A stretch of 41,581 nt of DNA from Curtobacterium aurantiacum (lineage in GTDB: Bacteria > Actinomycetota > Actinomycetes > Actinomycetales > Microbacteriaceae). Made by a program: the position numbers and the translations under genes. The stretch lies in NCBI RefSeq assembly GCF_018598555.1, contig NZ_JAHEWN010000023.1:1-41581 (forward strand). The letters run 5' to 3'. This document shows, piece after piece, positions 31,298 to 38,915 of the stretch; positions within the stretch are counted from its first letter, which is position 1, and the number at the start of each line of letters is the position of its first letter. The notes below the pieces were generated by a model, which worked only from the letters and a program-made list of their open reading frames with translations, made no database searches and had not been told where the DNA came from.

Positions 31298-33024
31298 CCC
31301 GCCTGTTCAACGACCCCGCCGACTTCGCGGACGAGATGGTGGACGGCTTCGTCGCAGCCAACCGGTCCCGCGTCCGGAAGGTGCACGGCGGCGTCGCCCG
31401 CTCCACCACCAGCCCCGAGGGCACCGTCGCGCTCGTCGTCGGCGGTGGCTCCGGGCACTACCCGGCCTTCGGCGGACTCGTCGGGCACGGCCTGGCGGCC
31501 GGTGCCGCGATGGGCAACCTGTTCGCCAGCCCGAGCGCCCAGCAGGTCACCGCGGTCGCGAAGGCGTCCGAGCACGGCGGCGGCGTGCTGCTCAGCTACG
31601 GCAACTACGCCGGCGACGTCCTCAACTTCGACGCAGCGGCACGAGCACTCGAGGCACAGGGCATCGAGGTCCGCACGGTCCGCGTGACCGACGACGTCGC
31701 CTCGGCGCCCGCAGACCGGACGCACGAGCGCCGCGGCATCGCGGGGGACCTCTGCGTGTTCAAGGTCGCCGGCGCCGCCGCCGAACGCGGCGACGACCTC
31801 GACGTGGTCACCGCGATCGCGACCCGGGCCAACGACCGCACCCGCAGCTTCGGCGTCGCGTTCTCCGGGTGCTCCCTGCCCGGCGCCGAGGAGCCGCTCT
31901 TCACCGTTCCCGAGGGCCGCATGGCCATCGGCATGGGCATCCACGGTGAACGCGGCATCGCCGAGGCCGACGTGCCCACCGCCGACGGCCTGGCCGACCT
32001 GCTCGTCGACAAGCTCCTGACCGAGGTGCCGTCCGACCTCGCAGCTGCGGGAACCAGCAGCCCCCGCGTCGTCCCGATCCTCAACGGCCTCGGCTCGGTG
32101 AAGTACGAGGAGCTCTTCGTCGTCTTCAGCGCAGTCCAGCGGAAGCTCACCGAGGCCGGCATCGTCGTCGTCGAGCCCGAGGTCGGCGAACTCGTCACGA
32201 GCTTCGACATGGCGGGCGTCTCGCTCACCCTGTTCTGGCTCGACGACGAACTCGAGCAGCTCTGGGCCGCTCCCGCCGATGCCCCCGCGTTCCGCAAGGG
32301 CGGCGCCGTCCCGCAGCAGCCGGTGCCGGTCGAGGTGCTCGAAGCCGGCGTGGTCGTGCCGGTGACGCCCGGCACCGTGGAGTCCCAGGCCTCCGCCGCC
32401 CGCGTCGCGAGCGCCATCAGCGCCGTCCGCGCCACGATCGACGACCACGCCGACGAGCTCGGCCGCATCGACGCCGTCGCCGGAGACGGTGACCACGGCA
32501 TCGGCATGCAGCGCGGCTCCACCGCCGCCGACCGCGCCGCGCAGGACGCCGCCGCCCGCGGTGCCGGTGCTGGCAGCGTCCTGGCGATCGCCGGCGACGC
32601 CTGGTCCGACAAGGCCGGCGGCACGTCCGGTGCCATCTGGGGTGCCGCCCTGGAGGCCCTGGGTCGCGTCATCGGGGACGAGTCCCGTCCGACGGCCGCC
32701 ACCGTCCAGAGCGCGGTGCACGCCGCCGTCGAGGCCGTGCTGGCCTTCGGGGCGGTCCCCGGCGACAAGACGATGGTCGACGCGCTCGTCCCGTTCGACG
32801 AGGTCCTCACCGCACGCGTCGCCGTCGGCGACGAGCTCGTCGACGCCTGGTCCGCCGCCTCGGCCGCAGCGCAGGCCGCGGCCGACGCCACGGCCGACCT
32901 GCTGCCGCGGATGGGTCGTGCCCGAACCCACGGCGAGGACGCCGTCGGCACCCCGGACGCGGGCGCGGTCTCGTTCGCGCTCATCACCGCCGCGGTCCTG
33001 TCGACCATGGCCGTCCACGCCTGA
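31294..33024 (+). CDS. lerK: Dihydroxyacetone kinase family protein, probable L-erythrulose kinase
   Basis: A 576-residue single-chain kinase with both Dak domains. The DhaK-type domain (1 to about 335) has VVGGGSGHYPAFGGLVG and GMGIHGERGIAE, where His217 is the residue that binds the ketose covalently. The DhaL-type domain (about 365-576) has AVAGDGDHGIGMQRG with the Mg-ATP-binding Asp residues (398, 400), DKAGGTSGAIWG, and a final RMGRARTHGEDAVGTPDAGA. Characterised relatives phosphorylate dihydroxyacetone or L- or D-erythrulose. The downstream RpiB-like and TIM-like isomerases, rather than glycerol genes, favour L-erythrulose to L-erythrulose-1-phosphate. The family call is firm; the substrate is inferred from context. 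Confidence 0.75.
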   Translation: MTRLFNDPADFADEMVDGFVAANRSRVRKVHGGVARSTTSPEGTVALVVGGGSGHYPAFGGLVGHGLAAGAAMGNLFASPSAQQVTAVAKASEHGGGVLLSYGNYAGDVLNFDAAARALEAQGIEVRTVRVTDDVASAPADRTHERRGIAGDLCVFKVAGAAAERGDDLDVVTAIATRANDRTRSFGVAFSGCSLPGAEEPLFTVPEGRMAIGMGIHGERGIAEADVPTADGLADLLVDKLLTEVPSDLAAAGTSSPRVVPILNGLGSVKYEELFVVFSAVQRKLTEAGIVVVEPEVGELVTSFDMAGVSLTLFWLDDELEQLWAAPADAPAFRKGGAVPQQPVPVEVLEAGVVVPVTPGTVESQASAARVASAISAVRATIDDHADELGRIDAVAGDGDHGIGMQRGSTAADRAAQDAAARGAGAGSVLAIAGDAWSDKAGGTSGAIWGAALEALGRVIGDESRPTAATVQSAVHAAVEAVLAFGAVPGDKTMVDALVPFDEVLTARVAVGDELVDAWSAASAAAQAAADATADLLPRMGRARTHGEDAVGTPDAGAVSFALITAAVLSTMAVHA

Positions 33025-33048
33025 TCCCCACCACGAAAGGTACACCGC

Positions 33049-33534
33049 ATGAGTGAGCAGCAGTTCCGCATCGTCGTCGGCTCGGACGACGCCGGCTTCG
33101 ACTACAAGGAGGTCATCAAGGCCGACCTCGCGAAGGACCCCCGGGTGGTCTCCGTCGTCGACGTGGGCGTGGACGCCGACGGGCACACCGCCTACCCGCA
33201 CGTCGCCGTCGACGCCGCACGCCTGGTCGCGAACGGTGAGGCCGACCGCGCCATCCTGATCTGCGGCACCGGCCTCGGCGTCGCCATCGCGGCGAACAAG
33301 GTCCCCGGCATCCGCGCGGTCACCGCGCACGACTCGTTCTCCGTCGAGCGCTCGATCCTGTCGAACGACGCCCAGGTCCTCTGCATGGGCCAGCGCGTCG
33401 TCGGGGTCGAGGTCGCGCGCCGGATGGCGAAGGAGTGGCTCGGCTACACCTTCGACCAGACGAGCGCCAGCGCCGAGAAGGTCAACGCGATCTGCGCCTA
33501 CGACGGCTCCGCCCCGGTCGGGACCGACGCCTGA
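33049..33534 (+). CDS. derI: RpiB/LacAB-type isomerase, probable D-erythrulose-4-phosphate isomerase
   Basis: A 161-residue protein of the RpiB/LacA/LacB family. [20 protein letters not shown] is the N-terminal phosphate/ring-opening region. [24 protein letters not shown] holds the catalytic Cys72, and [20 protein letters not shown] the C-terminal strand-helix. The paralogue EryI/DerI of erythritol and threitol pathways converts D-erythrulose-4-phosphate to D-erythrose-4-phosphate, which enters the pentose phosphate pathway. AAAGG lies about 10 bases before the ATG, and the gap to the kinase gene is only 24 bases. A ribose-5-phosphate isomerase role is possible, but the operon context argues for the C4 sugar. 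Confidence 0.75.
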   Translation: MSEQQFRIVVGSDDAGFDYKEVIKADLAKDPRVVSVVDVGVDADGHTAYPHVAVDAARLVANGEADRAILICGTGLGVAIAANKVPGIRAVTAHDSFSVERSILSNDAQVLCMGQRVVGVEVARRMAKEWLGYTFDQTSASAEKVNAICAYDGSAPVGTDA

Positions 33535-34340
33535 TGCCCGCGACCACGGCGGCCGCCCCGGTGACGATCGGGGTGTCGCTCAAGATGTACTTCAGCCACG
33601 CCCGGACGCTCGAGTGGGCGGCCGCCGTGGCCGAGATCGCCCGGACCCACCCGGCGGTTCGGTCCGGCGCGGTCGAGCTGTTCGTGGTGCCGACGTTCCC
33701 GTCGCTCGTCCCCGTCCGGGCGATCCTGACCGCGTCCGGTGCCCCGGTGCTCCTCGGCGCGCAGGACCTGGCGTGGGCCGACGAGGGCGCCTTCACCGGC
33801 GAGGTCTCCGGCCGCGAGCTCCGCGAGATCGGTGTCGACCTGGTCGAGATCGCCCACGCCGAGCGCCGCTCCCTGTTCCACGAGTCCGACCAGGACATCG
33901 CCGGCAAGGTGCACGCGGCCTTCCGGAACGGACTCCGTCCGCTGGTCTGCATCGGCGAGACCGAGCGCGCCGCCGACGGCGACCCCGCGGCCGCGATCGC
34001 CGAGGTCACCGCGCAGCTCGACCGCTTCACCGCCACGGCGACCGCCGACGGCCTCGCCGGACCGCTCATCGCCGCGTACGAGCCGGTGTGGGCGATCGGT
34101 GCCCCGCAGCCCGCGCCCGACGAGCACATCGTCGCGGTGCTGGCCGGCATCGAGCAGCACCTGGCGACCCGACCGGAGCTCGCCGGCTCCGTCGCGATCT
34201 ACGGCGGCAGTGCCGGTCCGGGCCTGCTGACCCGCGGTGCCGGACGCATCGGCGGCCTGTTCCTCGGCCGCTTCGCCCACGACCCCGAGGCGATCCGCAC
34301 GATCCTCGACGAAGCGCACGCCCTGGCGGTGACCCCGTGA
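33534..34340 (+). CDS. lerI: Triose-phosphate isomerase-like protein, probable L-erythrulose-1-phosphate isomerase
   Basis: A 268-residue TIM-family protein. The catalytic residues are present: Lys17 in GVSLKMYFSH, His108 in EIAHAERR and Glu183 in AAYEPVWAIG. The phosphate loop YGGSAGPG and GLFLGRFAHDP are present too. The Asn of the N-x-K motif of true TIM is a Ser (S15), and the Ser after the catalytic His is an Ala, both pointing away from housekeeping TIM. The paralogue LerI/EryH converts L-erythrulose-1-phosphate to D-erythrulose-4-phosphate. The ATG overlaps the previous stop by one base (TGATG), so it follows the RpiB-like gene directly, as expected for consecutive steps. Confidence 0.75.
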   Translation: MPATTAAAPVTIGVSLKMYFSHARTLEWAAAVAEIARTHPAVRSGAVELFVVPTFPSLVPVRAILTASGAPVLLGAQDLAWADEGAFTGEVSGRELREIGVDLVEIAHAERRSLFHESDQDIAGKVHAAFRNGLRPLVCIGETERAADGDPAAAIAEVTAQLDRFTATATADGLAGPLIAAYEPVWAIGAPQPAPDEHIVAVLAGIEQHLATRPELAGSVAIYGGSAGPGLLTRGAGRIGGLFLGRFAHDPEAIRTILDEAHALAVTP

Positions 34341-35182
34341 CCTCCCTGCTCGGCCTCTCCACCTACGCCTACTTCTGGCGCATGTCCGACCGCGTCCCGT
34401 CGCCGATGTCCCTCGACGACGCCCTGCGGGACGCCGCGAGCCACGACGGCGTCGAGCTGTTCCAGATCTGCGACCACCTGCCGCTCGACACCGCGACCGA
34501 CGAGCGTCTGGCCTCGATCCGCACCCTCGCCGACGACCTCGGTCTCACGCTCGAGGTCGGTACCCGCGGCACCCGGCCGGAGCACCTCGCCCGGTACCTG
34601 CACGTCGCGCAGCAGCTCGGCGCGACGCTCGTGCGGAGCATGTGGACGAGCGGTGACGACCAGCCCGACGCAGCCGAGACCGAACGACGCCTGCGGCAGG
34701 CGCTCCCCGCCTACGAGCGCGCGGGCGTGACCCTCGCGCTGGAGACCTACGAGGTCGTCGCCACCACGGACCTCGTCGACGTCGTCGAACGCATCGACAG
34801 CCCCGCGCTCGGGATCTGCCTCGACCCGGCGAACACCGTCGCGAACCTCGAGCACCCCGCCGACGTCGTCGCCCGGTGCGCCCCGCTCACCCGGAACTGG
34901 CACGTCAAGGACTCCGCCTTCACCCGCTCACCGGGCTGGGTCGGGTTCCAGTACACCGGCGTCGTGATCGGCACCGGGGTCCTCGACTACGACGCCGTCC
35001 GCGCCGCGGTCGAGCCCGAGGCCCGTGGGGTCAACCGCGTCGTCGAGTTCTGGCTGCCGTGGCAGGACGAGCACGCCGGCGGCGAACCCCTGCCGGGGGA
35101 GACCCCCGCACAGACCACCACCCGCACCGAGGCGGCGTGGACCGAACAGACCATCGAGTACATCAGGAGCAAGGAATCATGA
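34337..35182 (+). CDS. oiaC: Xylose isomerase-like TIM barrel protein, probable 3-oxo-isoapionate decarboxylase
   Basis: A 281-residue sugar phosphate isomerase/epimerase family protein. The four metal ligands can be seen: Glu136 (TLALETYEV), Asp163 (GICLDPANTV), His189 (RNWHVKDSAF) and Glu237 (RVVEFWLPW). NTVANLEHP and TRSPGWVGFQYTGVVIGTGVLDY fill the substrate side. The decarboxylase OiaC, which turns 3-oxo-isoapionate into L-erythrulose and CO2, belongs to this fold. The gene lies between the erythrulose-phosphate isomerases and the ApnO-like gene, exactly where that step is needed. The GTG at 34337 overlaps the previous stop. The fold is certain; the reaction is inferred from neighbours, and another decarboxylase or epimerase activity cannot be excluded. 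Confidence 0.62.
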   Translation: MTSLLGLSTYAYFWRMSDRVPSPMSLDDALRDAASHDGVELFQICDHLPLDTATDERLASIRTLADDLGLTLEVGTRGTRPEHLARYLHVAQQLGATLVRSMWTSGDDQPDAAETERRLRQALPAYERAGVTLALETYEVVATTDLVDVVERIDSPALGICLDPANTVANLEHPADVVARCAPLTRNWHVKDSAFTRSPGWVGFQYTGVVIGTGVLDYDAVRAAVEPEARGVNRVVEFWLPWQDEHAGGEPLPGETPAQTTTRTEAAWTEQTIEYIRSKES

Positions 35183-36096
35183 CCGACACCGTCACCACCA
35201 CCCACACCGTCGCTGCCGGATCCGGCACGGCCGACGTCACCGTCGCCGTGATCGGTGCCGGCGGCAAGATGGGCACCCGCGTCTCGAACAACTTCGCGAA
35301 GAGCGACTACACCACCCTCTACAGCGAGGCCTCGCCCGCCGGTCAGGAGCGCATCCAGGCCCTCGGCCGCGAGATCACCGACAGCCTCGACGCCGCGAAG
35401 GCCGCCGACGTCGTCATCCTCGCCGTCCCCGACGTCCTGCTCGGCACCATCTCGGAGCAGCTCGTCCCCGTCATGAAGCCCGGCGCGTCGATCCTGACGC
35501 TCGACCCCGCGGCCGCCTACGCCGGTCTGCTGGCGAAGCGCGAGGACATCCACTACGCCGTGGCGCACCCGTGCCACCCGTCGGTGTTCCTCGAGCGCAC
35601 CACCAAGGCCGAGTGGGACGACACCTTCGGTGGCATCGCCGCCCCGCAGGAGGTCATCGCGGCCTTCGACGCGTCCGAGTCGCTCGGCGACGAGGGCGAC
35701 CGCGCGAAGGCCGTCGCCGAGGCCGTCATCACCACGATGTACGCCCCGGTCATCCAGGTGCACTGGGTCACGGTGAAGCAGCTCGCCGTGCTCGAGCCGA
35801 CCCTGGTCGAGACGATCGCCTGCATGATCGGCGACTTCCTCAACGACGCCCTCGAGGAGACCGTCACCGGCGTCGGCGTGCCGCGCGAAGCCGCCCGCGC
35901 CATGCTCTACGGCCACACCTGGATCGCGCTGACCAACGGCCTGCGCGGCTCGAACCCGTTCTCCGACGCCTGCCACATCGCGATGGGCTACGGCCGCGAG
36001 AAGCTCATCAAGGAGGACTGGAAGCAGGTCTTCGACGACAGTGAACTCGACTCGGTCATCGCCAAGATGCTCAAGATCGACGCCGTCCGCCGCTGA
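35179..36096 (+). CDS. apnO: Phosphogluconate dehydrogenase C-terminal-like/KARI-like protein, probable D-apionate oxidoisomerase
   Basis: A 305-residue NAD(P)-dependent protein. A 20-residue Thr-rich start precedes the Rossmann segment VTVAVIGAGGKMGTRVSNNFAKSDY (GxGxxG-type loop at 26-32), then ADVVILAVPDVLLGTISEQLVPVMKPGASILTLDPAAAYAGLL. The helical C-terminal domain (VAHPCHPSVF, LEPTLVETIACMIGDFLNDALEETV, GVPREAARAMLYGHTWIAL) is of the PGDH_C/ketol-acid reductoisomerase type. D-apionate oxidoisomerase couples oxidation with a carbon shift, a KARI-like reaction, and from memory is of this family. The ATG at 35179 overlaps the previous stop and has AGGAGCAAGGAATC in front. It is the last gene of the operon, before a strong hairpin. 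Confidence 0.62.
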   Translation: MTDTVTTTHTVAAGSGTADVTVAVIGAGGKMGTRVSNNFAKSDYTTLYSEASPAGQERIQALGREITDSLDAAKAADVVILAVPDVLLGTISEQLVPVMKPGASILTLDPAAAYAGLLAKREDIHYAVAHPCHPSVFLERTTKAEWDDTFGGIAAPQEVIAAFDASESLGDEGDRAKAVAEAVITTMYAPVIQVHWVTVKQLAVLEPTLVETIACMIGDFLNDALEETVTGVGVPREAARAMLYGHTWIALTNGLRGSNPFSDACHIAMGYGREKLIKEDWKQVFDDSELDSVIAKMLKIDAVRR

Positions 36097-36116
36097 TCAC
36101 GAAGGACCCCACGGAC

Positions 36117-36155
36117 CGGAACGCCCCGCCGACCCCCTTCCGGCGGGGCGTTCCC
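36117..36155 (+). terminator. Strong hairpin terminator after the apionate-type operon
   Basis: GGAACGCCCCGCCG (36118-36131) pairs completely with 36141-36154 across a 9-base loop. It starts 22 bases after the apnO-like stop and has no following T run, as usual in this group. The remaining bases to 36243 show no gene. Confidence 0.8.
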
Positions 36156-36243
36156 CGTGCCGTCCGCGGGTCCGTGATGCGTCGCGGTCGCCCGCGGTTT
36201 GGCCGCGGAACGCAGCACGTGGTTCCACGGCTCCCGGCACGCG

Positions 36244-36249
36244 TACCGT
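36244..36249 (+). promoter_or_regulatory. -10 box of a leaderless promoter for the small gene
   Basis: TACCGT ends 8 bases before the ATG at 36258, and no ribosome binding site is present. Confidence 0.45.
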
Positions 36250-36257
36250 CCGTCGCG

Positions 36258-36452
36258 ATGACCGATTCGCCCACCACCAGCGCCCCGTCGAACTACGAGT
36301 CCGCCGCCGATGTGGACCCCCTGCACGTCACCACCTACCGCCAGGTCCGCAAGGCCGCCCGTCGTGGGCACGCGCTGCCCGGCGAGGTCGGCGAACCGTC
36401 CCTCGCCGACCTGGTCAACGCCCGGGGGAACGGCACCGCCGAGTGCCGCTGA
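36258..36452 (+). CDS. Small hypothetical protein (64 residues)
   Basis: The short protein MTDSPTTSAPSNYESAADVDPLHVTTYRQVRKAARRG... is hydrophilic, with a disordered Ser/Thr/Pro start and a basic centre (YRQVRKAARRGH). It has no membrane segment or signal. The start is supported by the TACCGT box 8 bases upstream and by a strong third-position G/C bias. It ends 22 bases from the convergent MocR gene. I recognise no family; it may be one of the short conserved proteins common in Microbacteriaceae. Confidence 0.6.
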   Translation: MTDSPTTSAPSNYESAADVDPLHVTTYRQVRKAARRGHALPGEVGEPSLADLVNARGNGTAECR

Positions 36453-36474
36453 CGCACATCGGTCAGGCGAGCGC

Positions 36475-37953
36475 TCAGCTGCCCGTGACCGCAGTCACCA
36501 GCGCGTCGAGCGCGCGGTCGAGCTCGGGCATCGTCACGGCGCCGTAGCCGAACACGATGCCCGGCGGCGTGCTGCCCGGCGCGAGCCCGTACTCCTCGAG
36601 CGTCGCGACGAGCACCCCGGCGTCCGCAAGCCGACGCGCGATCTGCGCCCCGGTGGTCGGACCCGACCACGTGACCACCGCGTGCAGTCCGCCGTTCAGG
36701 GCACGGGCCTCCAGGCCGGCGACGTCGCCGAGCCGAGCCGCGATCCGGGCCCGGCGGTGCATGTAGTCGCGACGCACCCGACCGAGGTGCCGCCGAAGCG
36801 CACCCGTCCGCAGCAGGTGCACGAGCGCGGCCTGCACCGGTTCGGCGACGACCGCGCCACGCGCCCGACGGGCGGCGAACACCGCCTCCGTCACCGGGGA
36901 ACCCGTCGCTGCACCCGTCGGCAGCACGACGTACGCGCACCGCAGCCGGGGGTCGAGCGTCTTCGAGAACCCTCCGACGTGCAGCACCACGCCCTCGACG
37001 TCGAGTGCGGCCAGTGCGGGCACGGGAGCGCCGCGGTGCCGGAACTCGGAGTCGTAGTCGTCCTCCACCACCACGGTGCCGGTGGTGGAGGCCCAAGCGA
37101 GCAGCCGCCGGCGCCGCCCTACCGGCATCACCGACCCGAGCGGGTACTGGTGCGTCGGGCTGACCAGCACGGCGTCGACCGGTCCGGAGGCCTCGAGCGC
37201 ATCGAGGTCGAGGCCGTCCTCCCCGACCGGGATGCCCACCAGGGACCCGCCCGCGCTCGTGATCGCACGGTGGCCGGTGCGGTAGCCGGGGTCCTCGACG
37301 GCGACGACGGGAGCGCGACCCAGCAGCCCTCGCAGCGCCTCGGTGACGAGCGACAGCGCCTCCGAGGTCCCCGCGGTCACGAGCACCCGGTCGACCGTCG
37401 CCGTGAACCCGCGGGTCAGGCCGAGCTGGGCGACGACCTGTGCCCGCAGGTCGGGGGAGCCGAGCGGCTCCGCGATCGCGTTCCGGAGCGGAGCCGACGC
37501 CGCTGCGCGCCAGGCTGCCCGCCAGTCCCGCTGCGGGATGGCGGTGACGGCGGGGATGCCCGGACGGCAGTCGACGAGGGGAACGGCCAGGGAGCCTGAC
37601 ACGACAGCGGCCGCGAGGGCGCCCGTCGGCCCGGTGCTGGCGCGGACCACATCGGTGCCCCCACCCGTCTCCGCCGATGCCCTCGCCGCCGGCCCGCGCA
37701 CCCCCGCTGCGACCCGCGCGAGGGCACCGTGCCGCGTCCGCAGGTACCCCTCGCCGTCGAGCTGCTCGTACGCCGCGACGACGGTGCCCCGGGCCACCCC
37801 GAGCTCGACCGCCAGCGCCCGCGTCGAGGGCAGCGGATCGCCCTCGCGCAGGGTGCCGTCGTGCACCATCCGGCGTACCCGTGCCACCACACCGGCCACC
37901 TTGCTCGACTGGTCCACCGCGATCGCCCCGATCTGGTCCAGATGCCGGACCAC
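36475..37953 (-). CDS. MocR family (GntR HTH + aminotransferase-like) PLP-dependent regulator
   Basis: A 492-residue regulator. The N-terminal GntR-type winged HTH is VARVRRMVHDGTLREGDPLPSTRALAVELGVARGTVVAAYEQLDGEGYLRTRHG (about residues 17-72). A Gly/Ala linker leads to a fold-type I aminotransferase domain: VLVTAGTSEALSLV, VAVEDPGYRTG, VLVSPTHQYPLGSVMP, VVVEDDYDSEFR and GGFSKTLDPRLRCAYVV, with the PLP-binding Lys. The GTG at 37953 gives VVRHLDQIGAIAVDQ and is placed 5 bases behind a TAGGGT box. It is divergent from a pyridoxamine-phosphate-oxidase-like gene. MocR proteins of the PdxR type sense PLP, so control of that gene or of vitamin B6 metabolism is a reasonable inference. Confidence 0.9.
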   Translation of the reverse strand: MVRHLDQIGAIAVDQSSKVAGVVARVRRMVHDGTLREGDPLPSTRALAVELGVARGTVVAAYEQLDGEGYLRTRHGALARVAAGVRGPAARASAETGGGTDVVRASTGPTGALAAAVVSGSLAVPLVDCRPGIPAVTAIPQRDWRAAWRAAASAPLRNAIAEPLGSPDLRAQVVAQLGLTRGFTATVDRVLVTAGTSEALSLVTEALRGLLGRAPVVAVEDPGYRTGHRAITSAGGSLVGIPVGEDGLDLDALEASGPVDAVLVSPTHQYPLGSVMPVGRRRRLLAWASTTGTVVVEDDYDSEFRHRGAPVPALAALDVEGVVLHVGGFSKTLDPRLRCAYVVLPTGAATGSPVTEAVFAARRARGAVVAEPVQAALVHLLRTGALRRHLGRVRRDYMHRRARIAARLGDVAGLEARALNGGLHAVVTWSGPTTGAQIARRLADAGVLVATLEEYGLAPGSTPPGIVFGYGAVTMPELDRALDALVTAVTGS

Positions 37954-37958
37954 TGGTG

Positions 37959-37968
37959 ACCCTAGCGT
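37959..37968. promoter_or_regulatory. Overlapping divergent -10 boxes shared by MocR and PNPOx genes
   Basis: ACCCTAGCGT contains TAGCGT on the plus strand (37963-37968, 6 bases before the ATG at 37975). On the minus strand it contains TAGGGT (37964-37959, 5 bases before the GTG at 37953). The two boxes share the central TA. Both genes would be leaderless and their start codons are only 21 bases apart. Confidence 0.6.
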
Positions 37969-37974
37969 GAGCCC

Positions 37975-38733
37975 ATGCCCACCCCGAACGCCCAGCTGAG
38001 CCCATCCGACCCGCCCACCGACGGCCCCTCCCTCCACGTCCGCCGCCTGCGCGACCGTCAGTCCGACGACCCCGCCGTCCTGCACGCGATCCTCGCCGAG
38101 GCCCACATCGCCCACGTCGGCATCGTCCGCGGCGGCCACCCCGTCGTCCTCCCGTTCCTCTGCGCCGTCGGCGACCTCGGCGACGGCCCCGTCCTGCTGC
38201 TGCACGGCTCGACCGGTGGTGGCCTGTTCCTCGACGCCGGGGCAGAGGGCGTCCCCGTCGCCGCCACCGTCACCCACCTGGACGGCCTCGTCTTCGCACG
38301 CTCGACCCACGACAGCTCGGCGAACTACCGCAGCGCGATGATCGCCGGCCGCGCCACCGTGGTGCCGACCGACCTCCGCGCCGAAGCCCTCTGGCAGGTG
38401 GCCGACCACCTGATGCCGGGCCGCCGAACCGAGGTGCGCGAGATGACCGCGAAGGAGGTCCGCGCCACCCAGGTCCTCCAGCTGCCCCTCGAGCGCGCGA
38501 GCGTCAAGGTCCGAGCCCACGGCGTCGGCGAGGACCCGGCAGACGGTGAGGACCACACCGTCTGGGCGGGCGTGCTGCCACTCGCGGTCCGCGCGGGGGT
38601 CCCGATCCCGGGGGACATCTCGGGGGACAGCCCGGTCGACGCGTCCGTCGTCGCACTGTCGGCTCGCCTCGAGCGCCTGGCGGCCGACCGGGAGGCCCGG
38701 ATCGCCGCCGTCATGCGGGTCACGTCGGTCTGA
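37975..38733 (+). CDS. Pyridoxamine 5'-phosphate oxidase-like FMN-binding protein
   Basis: A 252-residue protein of the PNPOx-like split-barrel fold. LHVRRLRDRQSDDPAVLHAILAEAHIAHVGIVRGGHPVVLPFLCAV is the family opening. It is followed by LLLHGSTGGGLFLDAGAEGVPVAATVTHLDGLVFARSTHDSSANYRSAMIAGRATVV, a typical FMN-binding strand-loop series. The C-terminal YxxW/EaW-like HTVWAGVLPLAVRAGVP is also conserved in the nitroimidazole-reductase-like members. The start is fixed by the TAGCGT box 6 bases upstream. Divergence from a MocR regulator suggests a link to B6 vitamers or flavin-dependent reduction. It is probably not the biosynthetic PdxH. Confidence 0.85.
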   Translation: MPTPNAQLSPSDPPTDGPSLHVRRLRDRQSDDPAVLHAILAEAHIAHVGIVRGGHPVVLPFLCAVGDLGDGPVLLLHGSTGGGLFLDAGAEGVPVAATVTHLDGLVFARSTHDSSANYRSAMIAGRATVVPTDLRAEALWQVADHLMPGRRTEVREMTAKEVRATQVLQLPLERASVKVRAHGVGEDPADGEDHTVWAGVLPLAVRAGVPIPGDISGDSPVDASVVALSARLERLAADREARIAAVMRVTSV

Positions 38734-38915
38734 GCCCCGGTCCACGGCCGCGCTCCGGCTCCGGAACAGCCGTGCGCGCCGTCGGAGGGGCCTGCGAGCG
38801 GTGCCCCTTCCTGTGACCAGCTGCAGGAAGACTCCGGCGCTGCCCAGCCGCGAGGACCGCCGTGACCAATACGTTACTTTCCGGACCGCCGAGTGGTCCC
38901 GACCCGGAAGGACCC

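Noticed and set aside
31294..33024. Glycerol/dihydroxyacetone catabolism as the role of the Dak kinase operon
   Set aside because: No glycerol dehydrogenase, PTS-DhaM or glycerol facilitator is nearby. The accompanying RpiB-like, TIM-like, OiaC-like and ApnO-like genes fit a C4/C5 branched acid-sugar route better.
30913..33330. An 805-codon minus-strand frame over the kinase and RpiB-like genes
   Set aside because: Low-complexity Gly/Val/Asp-rich shadow. The sense strand encodes a complete two-domain kinase.
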